The notes: a model not told the origin generated them from the letters alone. A DNA stretch of 64,000 nucleotides from Ralstonia pickettii (GCF_000607165.1 NZ_JFZG01000024.1:124001-188000), one strand, 5' to 3'; positions 1 to 9,770 are shown, counted from the first letter of the stretch. Translations and numbers: made by a program.

Positions 1-1
1 G

Positions 2-424
2 GAGCTGCCGTGGGAGCGCCTGCAGATTGCCATCGGTGCCATCGCTTCGGCCGAAGGCGCGCTTGAATGGACGCTGCGCTACGTGCGCGAGCGCCAGGCC
101 TTCGGCAAGGCCATCCTCGATTTCCAGACTGCGCGGCACGCACTGGCGGAACTGAAAACCGAAGTGCAGATCGGCCGCGTGTTTGTTGACCAGTGCATCG
201 CGCTCAAGCTTGCCGGCAAGCTTGATGCCGCCACCGCATCGATGGCCAAGTACTGGACCACCGACCTGCAGTTCAAGGTAATGGACCGCTGCGTGCAACT
301 GCACGGCGGCTACGGCTACATGTGGGAATACCCCATCGCCCGCGCGTGGGCCGACTCGCGCGTGCAACAGATCTACGGCGGCACCAACGAGATCATGAAA
401 GAGCTGATCGCCCGCACCCTTTAA
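2..424 (+). CDS. Acyl-CoA dehydrogenase, C-terminal part (5' end outside window)
   Basis: The reading frame is open from base 2 and runs to TAA at 422-424, so only the C-terminal 140 residues are present. The visible stretch has the helical C-terminal domain signature of acyl-CoA dehydrogenases (YVRERQAFGK, LHGGYGYMWEYP, QIYGGTNEIMKELI), which holds FAD and the acyl chain. The family catalyses the first, FAD-dependent oxidation of acyl-CoA to enoyl-CoA in beta-oxidation. A thiolase and a hydratase/dehydrogenase fusion follow on the same strand, 27 bp and then 13 bp apart, so the three form a beta-oxidation operon. The internal ATG at 83 is not the true start. Substrate chain length cannot be told from this fragment. 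Confidence 0.93.
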   Translation, partial: ELPWERLQIAIGAIASAEGALEWTLRYVRERQAFGKAILDFQTARHALAELKTEVQIGRVFVDQCIALKLAGKLDAATASMAKYWTTDLQFKVMDRCVQLHGGYGYMWEYPIARAWADSRVQQIYGGTNEIMKELIARTL

Positions 425-451
425 CGAGCACGACCTTCAGGACTCAACGCT

Positions 452-1657
452 ATGGAAGCCTATATCTACGACGCCGTGCGCACCCCGCGCGGCAAGGGCA
501 AGAAGGACGGCAGCCTGCACGGCGTGACGCCGCTGCGCCTGGCCGCAGCCGCGCTGCGCGCCATCCGCGACCGCAACCAGCTCGACACATCGCTCGTGGA
601 CGACGTGGTGCTCGGCTGCGTGGAACCCGTGGGTGAACAGGGCGCGTGCATCGGCCGCGTGGCAGTCCTGTCAGCCGGCTATGCCGAGACGACGGCCGGC
701 GTGCAGATCAACCGCTTCTGCGCCTCCGGCCTGGAAGCCTGCAACATGGCCGCCGCACAGGTGATGGCCGGGCAAAGCGACTTTGCCATCGGCGGCGGCG
801 TGGAAAGCATGTCCCGCGTGCCGATGGGCGCTAGCGGGGGCGCATGGCCGGTCGACCCCGCAGCCGCCATCCCGCTGTACTTCGTGCCGCAAGGCGTGTC
901 GGCCGACACCATCGCCACCAAGTGGGGCTACAGCCGACGTGACGTCGATGCCTACGCCGCAGAGAGCCACCGCCGTGCGCATGCAGCCAGCACCGCCGGC
1001 TGGTTCATGGGTTCCATCGTGCCGGTGCGTGACCAGAACGGCCTGACCATGCTCGACCGCGACGAGATGATCCGCCCGCAGACCACCGTGGACACGCTCG
1101 CGCAGCTCAAACCGTCGTTTGCGGAATTGGGCGAGCAATACGGCTTTGACGCGGTGATCCGCCAGCGTTATCCAGAGCTTGAACGCATCGAACACGTGCA
1201 CCACGCGGGCAACAGCTCGGGCATCGTCGACGGCGCGGCGGCCGTGCTGATCGGCAGCCGCGAGGCCGGCAAGCGTGCGGGCCTCAAGCCGCGTGCGCGC
1301 ATCCGCAGCTTTGCAAGCATCGGCTCGGAGCCGTCGATCATGTTGACCGGCCCCTCCCACGCAGCAGAGAAGGCGCTCAAGCGCGCCGGTATGTCCGCGT
1401 CCGACATCGACCTGTACGAACTCAACGAAGCCTTCGCCTCCGTCGTGCTGCGCTTCATGGAGGTGTTGGCCGTGCCGCATGACCGCATCAACGTCAACGG
1501 CGGCGCCATTGCGATGGGCCATCCGCTGGGCGCGACGGGCGCCATGATTCTCGGCACGCTGCTCGACGAGCTGGAGCGGCGTGGCGCGAGCACGGGCCTG
1601 GCCACGCTATGCGTGGGTGCCGGCATGGGCACCGCCACCATCATCGAACGCGTTTAA
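452..1657 (+). CDS. Acetyl-CoA C-acyltransferase (thiolase)
   Basis: A 401-residue thiolase, the normal length for the family. It catalyses CoA-dependent cleavage of 3-ketoacyl-CoA to acetyl-CoA and a shortened acyl-CoA. The nucleophilic cysteine lies in [11 protein letters not shown] (Cys90). NEAFA is at 325-329, the catalytic histidine in GHPLGATGA (His357), and the second acid/base cysteine in [10 protein letters not shown] (Cys387), so all active-site elements are intact. It lies between an acyl-CoA dehydrogenase and a FadB/FadJ-like fusion in the same direction, which favours a degradative role over a biosynthetic (PhaA/AtoB) one. Substrate range is not decided by the sequence. Confidence 0.94.
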   Translation: MEAYIYDAVRTPRGKGKKDGSLHGVTPLRLAAAALRAIRDRNQLDTSLVDDVVLGCVEPVGEQGACIGRVAVLSAGYAETTAGVQINRFCASGLEACNMAAAQVMAGQSDFAIGGGVESMSRVPMGASGGAWPVDPAAAIPLYFVPQGVSADTIATKWGYSRRDVDAYAAESHRRAHAASTAGWFMGSIVPVRDQNGLTMLDRDEMIRPQTTVDTLAQLKPSFAELGEQYGFDAVIRQRYPELERIEHVHHAGNSSGIVDGAAAVLIGSREAGKRAGLKPRARIRSFASIGSEPSIMLTGPSHAAEKALKRAGMSASDIDLYELNEAFASVVLRFMEVLAVPHDRINVNGGAIAMGHPLGATGAMILGTLLDELERRGASTGLATLCVGAGMGTATIIERV

Positions 1658-1670
1658 GGAGCGAGCTGAC

Positions 1671-3797
1671 ATGATCGACATCGCCATCGACACCGACGGC
1701 ATCGCCACGCTCACGTGGGACCAGCCGGGCCGCGCGCAGAATGTGCTCAACGGCGAAACCTGCGCCGCCTTCTTTGCCGCCATCGACCGCGTGTGCGCAG
1801 ATGCCAGCGTCAAGGGCATCCTCGTCACTTCCGCCAAGGCGGATTTCATTGCCGGCGGTGACCTCGAATGGCTGCAGGCCAGCGACGACGCGCCCACGTT
1901 GTTTGAACGCACGTGCGAGCTGCACCGCATGCTGCGCAAGCTGGAAACCTGCGGCAAACCCGTGGCCGCCGCACTGCCGGGCTCCACGCTGGGCGGCGGG
2001 CTGGAGATTGCGCTCGCCTGCCACTACCGCGTGGCCGCCGACAACGCCCGCGCACGCTTCGGCTTGCCGGAAGTCACGCTGGGCCTCTTGCCGGGCGGCG
2101 GCGGCACGCAGCGTTTGCCGCGCTTGATTGGTGTGCAGAAGGCATTGCCGATGCTGCTTGAAGGCAAGCGCATCAAAGCGGCGGAGGCGCTCAAGCTCGG
2201 CATTGTCGATGCGGTCGTCAACGCGGGGGCAGAAGTCGATGCTGCGCGCACGTGGCTGCTGGGCGAAGGCCAGACCCGCGCGCAGCAACCGTGGGACATC
2301 AAGGGCTACAAGGTGCCCGGGGGCGGCATCTCCGGCCCTGCCGTGCAGCAGCTATTCACTGCGGCCAACGCCATGCTGCGGCAGAAAACCTACGGCAACT
2401 ATCCGGCAGCGGCCAGCATCCTGTCGTGCGTGTACGAAGGGCTCATCACCGATCTTGATACGGGCCTCAAGACCGAGGCACGCTACTTCGTGCAGGCGGT
2501 GCTGTCTCCGGAGGCCCGCGCGATGATCCGTACCCTTTTCTTCAGCCTGAACGCCGCCAACAAGCTGGCCGCGCGCCCCGCCGATGTGCCGGTGCGCCGC
2601 TACGCCAAGGTGGGCGTGCTGGGCGCGGGCATGATGGGCGCCGGCATCGCCTACGTCACGGCCAAGGCGGGGCTGCCCGTCGTGCTGCTCGACACCACGC
2701 AGGAAGCCGCCGAGCGCGGCAAGGACTATTCGCGCAAGCTCGTCGAGAAACAGGTACAGCGCGGGCGCCTGCATGCCGACCAAGCTGAAGCGCTGCTCGC
2801 CCGCATCCAACCCACAACGTCCTACGCCGACCTGGATGGCGCGGGGCTCGTGGTGGAAGCCGTGTTCGAGCAGCGCGAAATCAAGGCCAACGTCACGCGC
2901 CAAGCCGAGGCCGTGCTGTCGCCCGATGCCATCTTCGCGTCCAACACGTCCACGCTGCCGATTACCGGTCTGGCGGAGGCAAGCCAGCGGCCGGGCAACT
3001 TCATCGGGCTGCATTTCTTCTCGCCAGTCGACAAGATGCCGCTGGTGGAGGTGATCGTAGCCCGGCAGACCACGCGGGCCACGCTGGCGCAGGCGCTCGA
3101 TTACGTGAAGGCCATCGGCATGACACCCATCGTCGTCAATGACAGCCGCGGCTTTTATACGAGCCGCGTGTTTTCGACCTACGTGCTCGAAGGCCTGGCG
3201 ATGCTCGCCGAAGGGGTGGCGCCCGCATTGATCGAGAACGCCGGGATGCTGGCCGGCATGCCGGTCGGGCCGCTCGCCCTCATCGACGAGGTTTCGAGCG
3301 AGCTGATCCACAAGGTCAACCAGCAAACCCGCGCCGACCTGGGTGTCGCCTATATCGAGCGCCCGGGCGAAGCCGTGGCCGAGCGCATGGTGGCCCTGGG
3401 CCGCCTCGGCCGCAAAGCGGGCCAGGGTTTCTACGACTATCCGGAGAGCGGCAAGAAGGCGCTGTGGCCCGGGCTGGCAACCGAATACCCCCAAGCCGCC
3501 ACGCAGCCCGACGTGCAGACGCTGGTCGATCGCCTCATCACCGTGCAGGCCGTGGAAACCGCACGCTGCCTGGATGAAGGCGTGGTGACCGACCCGCGCG
3601 ATGCCGATGTGGGCGCGCTGCTGGGTTGGGGATTCCCGGCATTCCGGGGCGGGCCGGTGTCGCACATCCATCGGATGGGGGTGGGCGCCTTTGTCGAGCT
3701 GTGCGACCGGCTGGCTGCGAAACACGGCCGCCGCTTCGCGCCCCCCGTCCTGCTGCGTGACATGGCAGACAAACAGACCGCGTTTTACGAACGCTGA
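1671..3797 (+). CDS. Fused enoyl-CoA hydratase / 3-hydroxyacyl-CoA dehydrogenase (FadB/FadJ-like)
   Basis: The ATG at 1671 is chosen because AAGGAG lies about 10 bp upstream at the end of the thiolase gene; a longer frame from 1581 overlaps that gene. The 708-residue protein starts with a crotonase domain (about 1-190) with active-site glutamates in GGGLEIALACHYR (Glu112) and LPEVTLGLLPGGGG (Glu134). A Rossmann NAD-binding domain follows (GVLGAGMMGAGIA, about 315), then the dehydrogenase histidine in GLHFFSP and a C-terminal 3HCDH domain. It carries out hydration and NAD-dependent oxidation in beta-oxidation, feeding the neighbouring thiolase. Length and order match FadB/FadJ alpha subunits. 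Confidence 0.94.
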   Translation: MIDIAIDTDGIATLTWDQPGRAQNVLNGETCAAFFAAIDRVCADASVKGILVTSAKADFIAGGDLEWLQASDDAPTLFERTCELHRMLRKLETCGKPVAAALPGSTLGGGLEIALACHYRVAADNARARFGLPEVTLGLLPGGGGTQRLPRLIGVQKALPMLLEGKRIKAAEALKLGIVDAVVNAGAEVDAARTWLLGEGQTRAQQPWDIKGYKVPGGGISGPAVQQLFTAANAMLRQKTYGNYPAAASILSCVYEGLITDLDTGLKTEARYFVQAVLSPEARAMIRTLFFSLNAANKLAARPADVPVRRYAKVGVLGAGMMGAGIAYVTAKAGLPVVLLDTTQEAAERGKDYSRKLVEKQVQRGRLHADQAEALLARIQPTTSYADLDGAGLVVEAVFEQREIKANVTRQAEAVLSPDAIFASNTSTLPITGLAEASQRPGNFIGLHFFSPVDKMPLVEVIVARQTTRATLAQALDYVKAIGMTPIVVNDSRGFYTSRVFSTYVLEGLAMLAEGVAPALIENAGMLAGMPVGPLALIDEVSSELIHKVNQQTRADLGVAYIERPGEAVAERMVALGRLGRKAGQGFYDYPESGKKALWPGLATEYPQAATQPDVQTLVDRLITVQAVETARCLDEGVVTDPRDADVGALLGWGFPAFRGGPVSHIHRMGVGAFVELCDRLAAKHGRRFAPPVLLRDMADKQTAFYER

Positions 3798-3804
3798 CCC
3801 TCCA

Positions 3805-3833
3805 GCGCCGCGCAACCACCGTCTGCGCGGCGC
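3805..3833 (+). terminator. GC-rich stem-loop after the beta-oxidation operon
   Basis: GCGCCGCGCA and TGCGCGGCGC form a perfect 10-bp stem 8 bp after the fusion gene's stop codon. There is no T-run, so it may only stabilise the mRNA end. The rest of the gap to 4051 shows nothing recognisable. Confidence 0.45.
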
Positions 3834-4050
3834 CTCACTTACAAGCGTTGCGCCCACACACCAACCCCGGGTAAGTCCGAGTTCTGCCCCCAAAAGCAAA
3901 CGATTGCGCATCCATTCGCGGGCCAGGTCGTTCGGCTTAAGACACATGTGCTTCGCTCCGATATAGAGTGGAAGACACTTGAAATTGCCGACACCCAGGC
4001 ACGCTGCGCGCGTGCCCCAGAGAACTGGACACGCAAACGCTGGAGTGGGG

Positions 4051-6720
4051 ATGCCCGCAAAGCAATCGAAGGCTTTTTCTGATGACACGACCGATACGAC
4101 GCCATGGCAAGGATGGCGGCGGATGCTGCTGTCTCCGCTGAATGTCGGTGCAGTGTTGGTCCTGTTGTTCATCTGGACGTTCACGTTCCATCAACTCACC
4201 CAAGAGCGCGACAGGCTGATCCGTGATGCGCAGGCGCGCACGCAGGTTGAAGCACGGGCATTTGGTGAGTACTCACTCGGCAGCGTGCGGCGCGTGTCGG
4301 AGTTCCTGCTCGATCTGCGCGCGAGCTGGCTATCCGGTCGCGACGTGTTCGAGCACGTCATCCACGAACGTCAGGAGGCCGTGCGCGACCTGACCTTCCA
4401 GGTGGCCGTGATCGACGAGAACGGCATGCTGGTCTACTCCAGCATCGGCCCCACGACAGAACGCGTCGACCTGAGCCAGCGCGAACACTTTCGCGTGCAC
4501 AAGGAATCGGGCGGACGCGACGTGCTGTTCATCAGCGACCCGGTGCAGGGCAAGATCTCGAAAAAGTGGTCGATCCAGTTCACGCGCCCCATCCTCAGGG
4601 CTGGCCAGTTTGCCGGTGTGGTCGTGGTGTCGGTCAGCCCGGAACAGTTCGCCAGCTTTGCGAATACGCTTGCCATTGGCAAGGACGGGGCCGCCACCAT
4701 CATCCGCGAGTCAGGGCAGGTCCTGGCCCGCGTGCCCAACCCGACCGCGGGTATCGAAAAACCGCCGCGCGCCCGGCAGTTCAACAAGCCGGGCGCGCTG
4801 GAAACGGGCAGCTACCGCGTGGTGTCGGGCACCGACGGCGTGGAGCGCATCATCGGCTATCACCATGTACCGGAGATCGGGCTGTACTTCCTGGTGGGCG
4901 AGTCGGTTGCCTCGGTGCTGGCGCCTTACGACGGCTACCGGCGCACTGCGCTGGTGGAGGCGGCCGGCTCCACCCTGCTGCTCGCGCTGCTGTATTTCAC
5001 GCTGCGCCACCAGGGGGCCGAGCGCAAGCGGCACATCGAAGACATGCGCCTGGCCTCCATGGTCTATGCCTCGAGCAGCGAAGCGATGATGGTGACGACG
5101 CTTGATGGGCACGTGATCGACGTAAACCCGGCCTTTACGATCACCACCGGCTATTCGGCGCAGGAGTTCAAGGGCCAGTCCAGCGATGCCATCCGCTCCG
5201 AATGCAACGAGGCCACCGTGATCGACGCCATGCGCGAAGGCGTTTCAACCAAGGGCTCGTGGAGCGGCGAATACCTGATCCGCCGCAAGGACGGCAGCGA
5301 GTTCCCCGCGCTGCTCACCATCGACACGTTTGCAGACAGCACGCTGGGCGAGCCGCGCCGGGTTGCGCTCATCCACGACATGACGGAGAAAAAGCGCGCC
5401 GAAGAGGTCATCTGGCGGCAGGCCAACTTCGATGCGCTCACCGATCTGCCCAACCGGCACATGTTCTACAACCGCCTGCGGCAGGAGATTGCGCGGGCGC
5501 GACAGACGTCTACACAACTGGCTTTGCTGTTCATCGATCTGGACCGCTTCAAGGAAGTGAACGACACGCTCGGCCATGACCAGGGCGACGTCCTGCTCAA
5601 GGAGATCGCCCGGCGCATCTCCGCCATCGTGCGAGGCACCGATACGGTCGCGCGGCTGGCGGGCGACGAATTCATCATCATCCTGCCGGACCTGTCCGAT
5701 GCCGGGGCGGTCACGCCCATCATTCGCAGCCTGCTCGCGCGCATTGCCGCGCCGCTGCAGCTCGGCCAGGAAAGCGTGGAGGTGTCGGCCAGCATTGGGA
5801 TGGCGCTGTACCCGCGCGATGCCGACACCGCAGAATCGTTGCTCGTGCGCGCAGACCAGGCCATGTTTGCGGCCAAGAGCGCGGGACGGAATCAATGGGC
5901 CGTCTTTACCCCGGCCTTGCAACGCGCCGAACAGGAACGCCTGCGCGTGACCAGCGACCTGCGCGTGGCGCTCGCGCACGGCCAGCTTGCGGTGCACTAC
6001 CAGCCCATCGTCGATCTGCTCACGGGCAAGGTCCGAAAGGCAGAGGCGCTGATCCGCTGGACGCACCCTGTGCGGGGCGAGATCGATCCGGCGGATTTCA
6101 TTCCGGTGGCGGAAGACAGCGGGCTGATCGTCGAGATCGGCAAGTGGGTGCTGAACAAAGCCCTGGACCAGCTCACGCACTGGCAGGCCACGCTCGACAA
6201 CACGATGCAGGTGTCGGTCAACAAGTCGCCGCTGGAGTTCCGCGCGCACCAGTCGGGCACCGAATCGTGGCCTAAGGTGGTGGAGCGCCGGGGGCTTCCG
6301 CCGCACAGTCTGGTCGTTGAAATAACCGAAGGCTCGTTGATGGCCGACAGCGCGGAGGTGATCGAGCACCTGCACGAATTCCGGCGCGCGGGTGTGGACA
6401 TTGCACTCGACGATTTCGGCACGGGGTATTCGTCGCTCTCGTACCTGAAGCGCTTTGATATCGACTACATCAAGATCGACCAGTCGTTCGTGCGCAGCCT
6501 CGCGCATGACCCGAAAGACATCGCACTGTGCAGCGCCATCGTGAGCATGGCGCACGCACTGCGCATCAAGGTCATTGCCGAAGGCATCGAGACCGAGGAG
6601 CAGAAGGCGATTCTGGTGGCGGCAGGCTGTGACTACGGCCAGGGCCACCTCTTCTGCCCGCCGGTGCCGCCCGCAGCGTTTGAAGCCTTTGTGGCCAAAA
6701 GGCAGCTTGCGGAAACCTGA
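4051..6720 (+). CDS. Membrane PAS-GGDEF-EAL cyclic-di-GMP protein
   Basis: The ATG at 4051 is preferred over the upstream ATG at 3979 because GGAG lies 6 bp ahead of it. The 889-residue protein has a transmembrane segment (about 29-46), a Cache-like periplasmic region, a second membrane helix near 310, a PAS domain (about 340-450), a GGDEF domain and an EAL domain. The diguanylate cyclase signature is AGDEF (537-541) with an RxxD inhibitory site (RGTD) five residues before it. The phosphodiesterase domain keeps EAL (665-667), DDFGTG and AEGIET. Both c-di-GMP synthesis and breakdown are therefore possible. The alanine in place of the first glycine is tolerated in some active cyclases. It has no operon partner. 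Confidence 0.92.
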   Translation: MPAKQSKAFSDDTTDTTPWQGWRRMLLSPLNVGAVLVLLFIWTFTFHQLTQERDRLIRDAQARTQVEARAFGEYSLGSVRRVSEFLLDLRASWLSGRDVFEHVIHERQEAVRDLTFQVAVIDENGMLVYSSIGPTTERVDLSQREHFRVHKESGGRDVLFISDPVQGKISKKWSIQFTRPILRAGQFAGVVVVSVSPEQFASFANTLAIGKDGAATIIRESGQVLARVPNPTAGIEKPPRARQFNKPGALETGSYRVVSGTDGVERIIGYHHVPEIGLYFLVGESVASVLAPYDGYRRTALVEAAGSTLLLALLYFTLRHQGAERKRHIEDMRLASMVYASSSEAMMVTTLDGHVIDVNPAFTITTGYSAQEFKGQSSDAIRSECNEATVIDAMREGVSTKGSWSGEYLIRRKDGSEFPALLTIDTFADSTLGEPRRVALIHDMTEKKRAEEVIWRQANFDALTDLPNRHMFYNRLRQEIARARQTSTQLALLFIDLDRFKEVNDTLGHDQGDVLLKEIARRISAIVRGTDTVARLAGDEFIIILPDLSDAGAVTPIIRSLLARIAAPLQLGQESVEVSASIGMALYPRDADTAESLLVRADQAMFAAKSAGRNQWAVFTPALQRAEQERLRVTSDLRVALAHGQLAVHYQPIVDLLTGKVRKAEALIRWTHPVRGEIDPADFIPVAEDSGLIVEIGKWVLNKALDQLTHWQATLDNTMQVSVNKSPLEFRAHQSGTESWPKVVERRGLPPHSLVVEITEGSLMADSAEVIEHLHEFRRAGVDIALDDFGTGYSSLSYLKRFDIDYIKIDQSFVRSLAHDPKDIALCSAIVSMAHALRIKVIAEGIETEEQKAILVAAGCDYGQGHLFCPPVPPAAFEAFVAKRQLAET

Positions 6721-6727
6721 TCGTTTT

Positions 6728-7549
6728 TCAGCCGCCGCGCACGGCCCGCGCAAAGGCTTGCACCACGTCGGCAGACGCATCGGTGATGGCCCAGTAGCCC
6801 ATGCCGGCGCTGCGCCAGACCATCAACTGGTAGCCACGCTCGGTGCGCAGCGCGGGCTCGGCATCACCGCCCGCCTCGGGGCGTACGTACAAGTCGACCG
6901 GATGCTGCGCTGAGCGGTAGACCAGCACCGCCACCGGGCGGCCGTCGATGTAGTCCAACCGCCCCCCGATGAGGGGGAAGCCGCGTGCGGCAAGGTCCGT
7001 AACGGGCGGCGCATAGTCGATGCGGCCGTTGAACCACGGCTTGACCGTGTGCCGATCGGACGACAGCACATCCGTCTCCCGCGCGCCCAGCAGCGCTCGC
7101 ACGTGGCTGGCGGTGATGTCGTGCGCGGTGAGCGCCGCCGTATCGGGCCGGCCCACCAGCACGCCCACACCGAGTGCCACGGCCGCGAGCGCGCCTGCGC
7201 CCAATCCCAAGCCGAGCCCCCGCGATGGCGTGATCAACCAATTGGCCAAGCGCTGCCATGGCAATTCCGTCCGGCGCGGCGCGCGCGCACCAGGCGATTC
7301 GGGGCGCACGCCGGACTCTGCCTGCACGGCCTGCAATACACGCTCGCTCAAACCCGGCGGCGCTTTCATGTAGAGCGCCGGCGCACGCAGCCCCTGCCGC
7401 AGCGCACGTACCACGCCGTCGTGGCGCGCGGCGATGTCGGTGCAAGCGGCACACGTGGCCAGATGCGCTTCCATGCGCAGGCTGTCGGCCGCACCGAGTT
7501 CGCCATCGGCGCGGGCAGCCAGCAGCGCGCGGATGTCGTCACAGTTCAT
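6728..7549 (-). CDS. Anti-sigma factor (zinc-finger, membrane-anchored)
   Basis: 273 residues. The N-terminus has the ZAS-type zinc motif H29-x3-C33-x2-C36, which marks anti-sigma domains that bind ECF sigma factors. A single transmembrane helix follows in the middle (GLGLGAGALAAVALGVGVLVG), leaving a C-terminal domain of about 130 residues outside the membrane. The gene overlaps the 3' end of the ECF sigma gene by 11 bp, so the two are probably translated together. It likely holds the sigma factor inactive until a periplasmic cue. The signal is unknown, but the divergent exported genes with copper-type motifs suggest metal or redox stress. Confidence 0.88.
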   Translation of the reverse strand: MNCDDIRALLAARADGELGAADSLRMEAHLATCAACTDIAARHDGVVRALRQGLRAPALYMKAPPGLSERVLQAVQAESGVRPESPGARAPRRTELPWQRLANWLITPSRGLGLGLGAGALAAVALGVGVLVGRPDTAALTAHDITASHVRALLGARETDVLSSDRHTVKPWFNGRIDYAPPVTDLAARGFPLIGGRLDYIDGRPVAVLVYRSAQHPVDLYVRPEAGGDAEPALRTERGYQLMVWRSAGMGYWAITDASADVVQAFARAVRGG

Positions 7550-8174
7550 GGCGGGACTCCTTGGTACTGTTTCCCAGACCGCCCGATGCGCGGATGGGCG
7601 TCACATTGGTGCGCAGCGGCGCGTTGTCTTCCGTGAGCAGGCGGGCGAGCTGCTGCCGGGCCCGCGCCAGCCGCGACATGACCGTGCCGATGGGCGCGTC
7701 AACCACGGCGGCAATGTCGCGGTACGGCAGGTCTTCCAGCTCGCGCAGCACGAGCACCTCGCGATACGGCACGGGCAACTGCGCCAGCGCGGCATGCACA
7801 CGGCGCACGTCGTCGATGCGGGCGAGCAGCGCGGCGGGGTCGACGCCGTAGCTGGCGCTGTCGTCGTTGCCCTGGCCGGCAGCCGCGTCGTCATCCCACG
7901 GCTGTGCCGGTGCCTGCTTGCGGCGCGCGCATTCCGAAAACCATGTGTTGCGCACGATGGCCAGCAGCCATGGGCGGCCGTCACCACCGCGAAACCCACC
8001 AAACAACCGGAACGCGCGCAGGCAGGCTTCCTGAACGATGTCGTCGGCGTCTTGCGCGTCGCCCGAAAGCCAGCGCGCCAGGTTGTAGGCGGCGTCGACA
8101 TGCGGCAGCACCGCCTGCGCAAAGCGCTGGGCGTCGGTGGGCAGATCGAGCGTGGGGTCTGGCAGGTCGGGCAT
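7539..8174 (-). CDS. ECF-family RNA polymerase sigma factor
   Basis: The protein has region 2 (ARWLSGDAQDADDIVQEACLRAF) and region 4 (ALAQLPVPYREVLVLRELEDL followed by a helix-turn-helix and APIGTVMSRLARARQQL), the two-domain layout of ECF sigma factors. The ATG at 8174 gives 211 residues, the usual size. The frame is open further upstream to 8324, and the nearest GGAGGT lies about 16 bp before this ATG, so the start is uncertain. It is co-oriented and overlapping with a zinc-finger anti-sigma factor and divergent from a Tat-exported phosphoesterase. The intervening 197 bp probably hold a promoter it recognises. Confidence 0.88.
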   Translation of the reverse strand: MPDLPDPTLDLPTDAQRFAQAVLPHVDAAYNLARWLSGDAQDADDIVQEACLRAFRLFGGFRGGDGRPWLLAIVRNTWFSECARRKQAPAQPWDDDAAAGQGNDDSASYGVDPAALLARIDDVRRVHAALAQLPVPYREVLVLRELEDLPYRDIAAVVDAPIGTVMSRLARARQQLARLLTEDNAPLRTNVTPIRASGGLGNSTKESRHEL

Positions 8175-8371
8175 GGCGGCCTGGAGGCGGTTGACCTCCG
8201 TATACCGGGGTGCAATCCAGTTTATTCCCGCGCCGAAGAAATTTTGTGAAAACGCGAATCTTGTGGAATACGCGGGCACCCCAGCCGGTATGACAGGCAG
8301 GACCGGCGCTTCCTTCATTGCCATTGCGCTGGGCCGCTACCCAACTCAGTCATCTATTGCAGGGGACACCC

Positions 8372-9334
8372 ATGAGCAAGCAACCTGGACGACGCCAGTT
8401 CCTGCAACTGGCCGCGGTCGGCGGTCTGGTGTACGCATCCGGCCTGCCCGGCTGGCAGGCGATGGCGGCCACCACGCGCGTCGCCGGCGCCAAGCCAGAC
8501 GATTTCTACTTCGTGCAGTTATCCGATACCCACTGGGGCTTCAAGGGCGCACCGAATCCGGATTCGCAAGGCACGCTGCCCAAGGCGATTGCGGCGGTGA
8601 ATGCGCTGTCGCCCGCGCCGGACTTTGTCATCTTCACGGGCGACCTCAGCCACATCAGCGACGACCCTGCCGAGCGCCGCAAGCGCCTGGCCGAGTTTCG
8701 CGACATTGCCGCGAAGATCAAGGTGCCGGTGGTGCATTACATGCCGGGCGAGCACGATGCCTCGCTCGACAACGGCGAGGCCTATATCGAATTCTTCGGC
8801 CGCACGCATTATTCGTTCGACCACAAGGGTGTGCATTTCATCGCCATCGACAACGTATCGGACCCATCGGCGCGCGTGGGCGATGCACAGCTCGCGTGGC
8901 TGGCCGCGGATGTGCGGTCCGTGCCTGAGCACACGCCCATCGTCGTGTTCACGCATAGGCCGCTGTTCGATCTGTACCCGCAATGGGACTGGGCCACGCG
9001 AGACGGCCAGCAGGTCATCGATTTGCTGATGCCGCACCCGAACGTGACGGTGTTCTACGGCCACGTCCACCAGGAACATCACCACGTGACCGGGCACATT
9101 GCGCATCACTCGGCGCGCTCGCTGATGTTTCCGCTGCCCGCGCCACCCGCACCAGGCTCGCAGGCAAAACGCAACCCGATCCCGTGGGATGCCGCCGCGC
9201 CCTACCGCGGCCTGGGCTGGCGCAGCATTGCCGAGCACGGCAAGCAGGACGCCGCCACCTGGGCGCTGGCCGAGCAGCCGATCCAGGCAAACAGCGAAGC
9301 CAACGCCACCACCAAGACGCCGGAGACCACCTGA
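8372..9334 (+). CDS. Tat-exported calcineurin-like metallophosphoesterase
   Basis: 320 residues from the ATG at 8372, with AGGGGA 6 bp ahead. A twin-arginine signal (GRRQFLQL, residues 6-13) followed by a hydrophobic stretch indicates folded export to the periplasm. Metallophosphoesterase ligands are visible: DxH in QLSDTHWG (Asp52, His54), GDLSH, GEHD in place of the usual GNHD, and GHVHQEHH near the C-terminus. Export by Tat fits a protein loaded with its two metal ions in the cytoplasm. The cupredoxin gene begins one base after its stop codon. The substrate is unknown. Confidence 0.87.
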   Translation: MSKQPGRRQFLQLAAVGGLVYASGLPGWQAMAATTRVAGAKPDDFYFVQLSDTHWGFKGAPNPDSQGTLPKAIAAVNALSPAPDFVIFTGDLSHISDDPAERRKRLAEFRDIAAKIKVPVVHYMPGEHDASLDNGEAYIEFFGRTHYSFDHKGVHFIAIDNVSDPSARVGDAQLAWLAADVRSVPEHTPIVVFTHRPLFDLYPQWDWATRDGQQVIDLLMPHPNVTVFYGHVHQEHHHVTGHIAHHSARSLMFPLPAPPAPGSQAKRNPIPWDAAAPYRGLGWRSIAEHGKQDAATWALAEQPIQANSEANATTKTPETT

Positions 9335-9335
9335 C

Positions 9336-9713
9336 ATGCGCCCTCTCATTGCACACAACCCCAAGCGCCGGCTGGCGCTGCGTCAGTTCACCGTGCTCGC
9401 GGCAGGTGCGGCACTCGCCTGTGTTGCGCGTGGCGAAGGCCCGACCGTCATCCGCGTACACGCGCGCAAGTTCACCTTCACGCCCGACAAGATCACGCTC
9501 AAGCGCGGCGTGCCCGTGGTGTTCGAGCTGACCGGGCAAGACATCCTGATGGGTTTTGCCATTCCGGATTTCAACGTGCGCGCCGACGTCGTGCCGGGGC
9601 AGACCGTGCGGCTGGCGCTTACGCCCGACAAGACCGGCACGTTTGATTTCCTGTGCGACATCTTCTGCGGCTCGGGCCACGAGACGATGAATGGAACATT
9701 GACCGTCACCTGA
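9336..9713 (+). CDS. Exported CuA-type cupredoxin
   Basis: A 125-residue protein whose ATG lies one base after the phosphoesterase stop. A signal-like N-terminus (two arginines, then LRQFTVLAAGAALACVA) precedes a single cupredoxin domain. Near the end, CDIFCGSGHETM fits the C-x3-C-x3-H-x2-M ligand set of the binuclear CuA site of cytochrome oxidase subunit II and nitrous oxide reductase. No oxidase gene is nearby, so it more likely acts as a stand-alone periplasmic copper or electron-transfer protein. The last 42 codons are duplicated at 11881-12005. Confidence 0.85.
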   Translation: MRPLIAHNPKRRLALRQFTVLAAGAALACVARGEGPTVIRVHARKFTFTPDKITLKRGVPVVFELTGQDILMGFAIPDFNVRADVVPGQTVRLALTPDKTGTFDFLCDIFCGSGHETMNGTLTVT

Positions 9714-9719
9714 AGCGCA
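9589..9719 (+). repeat. Direct repeat copy 1 (cupredoxin 3' end)
   Basis: 131 bp that match 11881-12011 with only about two differences visible by eye, at an offset of 2292 bp. The repeat covers the last third of the cupredoxin gene and a few bases beyond its stop. Confidence 0.9.
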
Positions 9720-9743
9720 AAGAGCAAAGAAGAAAGCGAAGTG

Positions 9744-9770
9744 AAACGCCCCGACCTGTTCGGGGCGTTT
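9744..9770 (+). terminator. Rho-independent terminator after the cupredoxin gene
   Basis: AAACGCCCCGA and TCGGGGCGTTT form an 11-bp stem around a short loop, followed by T residues. Nearly the same terminator occurs at 12031-12057 after the duplicated gene fragment. Confidence 0.85.

Noticed and set aside
2352-4184. A 610-codon minus-strand frame opposite the FadB-like gene
   Set aside because: Composition is that of an antisense shadow, rich in His, Arg and Ala, with no domains; the plus-strand fusion gene is clear.
5245-6780. A 511-codon minus-strand frame opposite the GGDEF-EAL gene
   Set aside because: It mirrors the plus-strand codons and has no recognisable protein features.
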